Positions 60,192 through 64,000 of a stretch of DNA of 64,000 nt are shown here, in pieces. The notes under the pieces were generated by a model that was not told the DNA's origin, made no database searches, and saw nothing but the letters and a program-made list of their open reading frames with translations. Every line of letters starts with the position of its first letter. Position 1 is the stretch's first letter. A program made the translations under genes and the position numbers. The DNA comes from Aldrovandia affinis (Eukaryota; Chordata; Actinopteri; Notacanthiformes; Halosauridae), in contig JAINUG010000087.1 of assembly GCA_029706075.1 (NCBI GenBank), positions 558,001 to 622,000 on the forward strand. Reading direction: 5' to 3'.

Positions 60192-60259
<68 letters not shown>

Positions 60260-60270
60260 GTACATACATA
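60025..60270. repeat. CA-rich satellite block
   Basis: CA runs broken by TATATG and ACATATGTACATACA words, ending in about 64 bp of pure CA. Histidine/threonine open frames are artefacts. Confidence 0.95.
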
Positions 60271-60607
60271 CCAGTGTCAGCTAGTGGGCTGTAATTCATC
60301 CTAAAATAGTAAGTAGAACAGGCAATGAACCCACCAGTGAGCCACCCCACCCTCTGCCATGGGCAACTGTTATTATCTAGATAGCATTAACTAGCAAGGT
60401 TTCAAAGGGGAAAATGTGCAAAAACTACCAACTAATTAGCTAATGTTTGCTAACTAGTAGGAACCTAGTAGCTCACGAATAATAAATATTTTACAAAATG
60501 CAAAAAAAGATTACTCATTTTTTTCTCACGTTTATATTTGTCATGGTTTTTAATTCATTTAAATTATTACTCTTAATAAAAAAAAAGATTTTTTAGGTTT
60601 TGTGGAG

Positions 60608-60835
60608 GCACCCATACATACGTATACACTCACATGCATGTATGCGTTCTCTCACACAAACTCTCATGCACAAACAAATATGCACATATGTACATCCACA
60701 CACACATATGTACATACACACACATACATATGCACATACACACACATACATGTATATACAAACACATACACACATATGCACATACACACACACACATATG
60801 CACATACACACACATACATATGTACATAAATGCAT

Positions 60836-60868
<33 letters not shown>

Positions 60869-61116
60869 AACACGCCTACACACTCACACACATATATATG
60901 CGCATACACACACTAACCCACATACATACACACATACATGCAGACACTAACACACACACACACACAGACACACGTACACACACACATATACACATGTACA
61001 TACACACACACACACACACAAACACGCCTACACACGCATACACACACTCACCCACATACATACACACATACATGCAGACACAAACACACACACACACACA
61101 CACACGCACACACAGC
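60608..61116. repeat. CA-rich satellite block, inverted partner of 56050-56415
   Basis: The left edge contains ATGCATGTATGCGTTCTCTC and ACACAAACTCTCA, the inverse of the right edge of the block at 56050. The rest is CACACATATGTACATACA-type repeats with a partial higher-order duplication: the ACACGCCTACACAC...CACATACATACACACATACATG segment occurs near 60870 and again near 61020. Confidence 0.93.
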
Positions 61117-61594
61117 ACGTGCTGGTTTTGAGATATGCACGTGTCGCCTCAGCGTGTATCCAGACCCCATACCCAACCTGAGTAATTTGTGGATTGGATC
61201 ATGTTTCCAGCCTCAATGTGAAACTCCTTCAGGGTTTGTGGGTCATTTGCCCTGCCACTCAGCGGCCTGCCGGGAGGAAGAGGTCATTTGCAAATAAAAA
61301 GGTAATAGCTCAGACCCTTAAGTAGGTGACAATATGAATATTTTGTGAGGGAATAAGGTGAGCGGGCCAGCAAAGCCTGGGCAGAAGTCGAATATCAGTG
61401 TCCAAGCCATGTGACGGTTGGCCTGTGCCACATGAAGAAGCCCAGCGATTTATAATGTAGGATTTCCTTGCAAAGTCTCTGGTTTGCTTTAATCCACCCT
61501 CTGCTTCTCTATTTATTTATTCAATGTTTACTTGAGTACGAGTGAGAGAGCGAGATGGAGACGGGAATGATCTCATCCTGCGGACCAACCCTCC

Positions 61595-61985
61595 TACATT
61601 TACATTTTACATTTTAAGCATTTAGCAGACGCTCTTATCCAGAGCGACTTACAAGATGTGCATTAATACAAGGTAAGAACAATCATAGTTAGCGCACAAG
61701 ATCAGTGCAGTAAAACGGCAATAGACATCATTGCAGGCGTCTGCATATCATACCTGTAACACTGGGAAAGAAAAGGTTAGTGGGGTTTTTTTTTTTTTTT
61801 ACAGTGTAGAACAAGTAAACAGTGGTGATGACAGATTGACTAGATGGACAGTGTTCAGTGGTAGTGGAGTCTGAAGAGGTGGGTTTTGAGTCTCTTGCGG
61901 AAGATTGGAAGTGATTCCGCAGTCCTGACCGATTGCGGGAGGTCGTTCCACCAACGAGAGACCAGGACAGAGAAGAACGACAGAC
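61595..61985 (-). mobile_element. L2-clade LINE 3' end
   Basis: Read on the minus strand it encodes SFFSVLVSRWWNDLPQSVR, then FRKRLKTHLFRLHY, an intact C-terminal stretch of the L2 protein. The 3' UTR ends GAGCGTCTGCTAAATGC with TAAAATGTAAAATGTAAATG tail repeats at the left. It is 5'-truncated near 61985. It is the best-preserved L2 end in the window. Confidence 0.93.
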
Positions 61986-64000
61986 CCTTGACATGGAAGA
62001 CATATATATGGAAGGCAATAATACTGCACTTTCAATGCAGGGATGGCAGCAGAAATTAAACTGACACTGATCTGGGGTCATAGGGAGAAGCCATTTATCT
62101 CTGTAGCTGATCCAGGGTTTACCTGATCCACCTTTAAACCTAACCTCATTAATCTTGTGAAAAAAATTGTCTCTTGCGGAAGATGAAAAGAAAAAAAGAT
62201 GAACTGATGTTTGGGGAGTAGAATTGATATAAATTCACTCAGGCTGTGCTACAGCACCAGTGCAGTTAGCCCAGTGCAGCTACTCAGGGAAAGAGCTGCA
62301 TCACAGAGCCAGTCTACTGCTGCAGAGAAGCACCTGCAGCTCCTGTATCTGTCCACACACAAACCAAGGCTCCTCTGCTCCACAGTATGGCAGGTCTGTC
62401 TGCTGTTGGTCTATATCTGCAGAATAAAAATGGCTGGTTTTTGGTTGTTAATGATTGTTGGGTGGGTTGTTAGTGGATTAGATCACCATGGTACGGTGTT
62501 ATTAATGAACGGTGTATATCAGAGTTTTAAACATTTGGGGTGGTGTGTTAAATCCTTCTAGATAATGAACCTAATTGCAAAATTGGGAACTCATAGTGTG
62601 AGCTCTTGTCAGTTTGTCAGGGAAAAGTTCTATTCTAAATGGGCAGGCTAAAGCTGCCATTGCTCAGCTGTTGTGCATGAATTTAAATCAGGTTCTATAA
62701 AAGATGTTTTGGCATCGATCTCATTTCCCTGATGTCCTTGTCTTCATAACTCAGACCTTTTTATCTGACAGAATTTGTGTCCCCAGACATCCACCCCGAC
62801 AGCTTCAGACAGGTCCATTAAATATGAATTATTTGGAAATAACCAGCAAATAACATGGGTTACAAAGCCATCAAAGACAGTGTCTTGAACATCTTCCCCC
62901 TGCAAATTCTGCACACTAAGACCTTCACTGTCAATCCTTGACATAGCATTAGGTTTCAACACAGGGATTAGCCCACAAAGATCTCTTGTCCCTGGATAGC
63001 TGGAGCGAAGTATATTTAACCCGACTTGATCCATAGCCAGAATACCGCTTTGTCTGCCAGAAATAACCCGTCCTGCTCCCATATTGTTCAATGTGAATGG
63101 CTGCAGGTTCAATTGAGCTTGTTGCTACATGTTCTGAAACGAGAGCCGGGTTTGTGACAGCGCTTGGCTTTTTGCAACGCGTCATTCAACACAGAACCCT
63201 TGGAGTGACGCTTATCGGATTCGCGTCCCTCTCTGTTACGGGAAACATCCTTGCAGGATTTTGCTGCAGAAAATGTTTCACGTCGGGTGATTAGTTCGAT
63301 CTTGATTTCTGAGTTTTGATTTTGTTGGTTACTTTTGTTTAGTCACATGACAAAAGGCAGTGTCCTTGAACAGAAGCAAATGTATGTTAAATTTCAATGT
63401 TAAAATACGTAGTGTTGTGTAATATGTCCTCATCAAGTTATCCAATAATTGTTACGCAAGAAAGTCCCCATTAATAGTAAATGATAACATTGTCTTAAAA
63501 CAGAGTAGTTGGTAATGACAATATGATGGAAAGATCAAGATGATATCCAATGATAACTTTTTGAATGAGCAAGAAAGCCAAGTTTTGCTAGACCCTGCAC
63601 TTAAGGCTTATACAGCTCTACTCATACTGTTAGCCAAAAACATTACGTAGATTCAATTACAAATAAAAATAACATTTCAATAACATGCAGTTGCATGTAA
63701 CATGTAACATGCTAGTTTAAACTAGCTTGTTAATGCAATTCATACTACGAGAGTCCTATTTGCAAAACATGGAGTTTTAAAGAATGGCAAAAAGAAAAGA
63801 AAAGAAACAGGAAGAATGACACCTCAGGGTTAAATAGCACGTGTTCATTTGGAACGAGGACTAAATAATTCAGGGTGCTGAAAATGGGATGTTCATCTGA
63901 ATAATTCCATGCCTGTTTCTTTCTCGCTGTCCTGTTAAATGAAATGTCTTTCAGAGTAGCTGGATTCCAGTGGAGTGGGCCTCCCTGGGCCGGTCTGACG
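61986..64000. other. intergenic, one unexplained open frame
   Basis: A 122-codon minus-strand frame at 62744-63112 and an overlapping 78-codon frame at 62949-63185 are the only notable coding potential. Neither resembles a family I know. No mobile element was recognised after 61985. Confidence 0.4.

Noticed and set aside
59940-61131. long His/Thr and Cys/Val open frames on both strands
   Set aside because: They are translations of CA/GT repeats with no coding constraint. The same applies at 5013-5277, 13039-13316, 41615-41848, 44545-44909 and 56014-56423.

Overview
This window looks like ordinary nuclear DNA from a ray-finned fish. The evidence is one spliced vertebrate gene with a 7.3-kb intron, tRNA-derived SINEs with L2-type tails, L2-clade LINE ends carrying the usual short tail repeats, decayed Tc1/mariner transposons, hAT-type MITEs, and many CA/GT microsatellites and minisatellites. 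The SINE and LINE tails resemble those described in eels and cyprinids, but I cannot fix the species.

Only one protein-coding gene can be named with confidence: dyrk2, a dual-specificity tyrosine-phosphorylation-regulated kinase, on the + strand. I reconstruct three coding exons: 22368-22407, 23119-23252 and 30563-32157. They are joined by canonical splice sites in matching phases and give a protein of about 589 residues. Exon 3 carries the whole kinase domain, but it has a one-base deficit in a six-G run at 31783-31788. Read literally, this truncates the kinase. The downstream frame is open and conserved to the family's usual C-terminus, so an assembly or sequencing error is the likeliest cause. 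A 3' UTR of about 3.3 kb, with an (AT)n tract, runs to an AATAAA at 35479.

Layout: 1-22.3 kb is intergenic DNA with SINEs, MITEs, a decayed LINE and six tandem-repeat arrays, plus a possible unidentified exon fragment at the left edge. 22.4-35.5 kb is dyrk2; its second intron holds a Tc1 remnant, a 170-bp inverted-repeat pair and an L2 3' end. 35.5-64 kb is intergenic, with two more copies of the SINE family seen at 16.3 kb, a Tc1-like element with both ends, several L2 fragments, a tandem pair of Tc1 remnants and large CA/GT blocks.

In mammals dyrk2 lies between CAND1 and the IFNG/IL26/IL22 cluster. I looked for those genes on both strands and recognised none. I see no sign of a novel multi-gene system. 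The points most worth checking are the kinase frameshift, the intronic inverted repeat, an inverted pair of microsatellite blocks, and tandem arrays with unusually regular structure.
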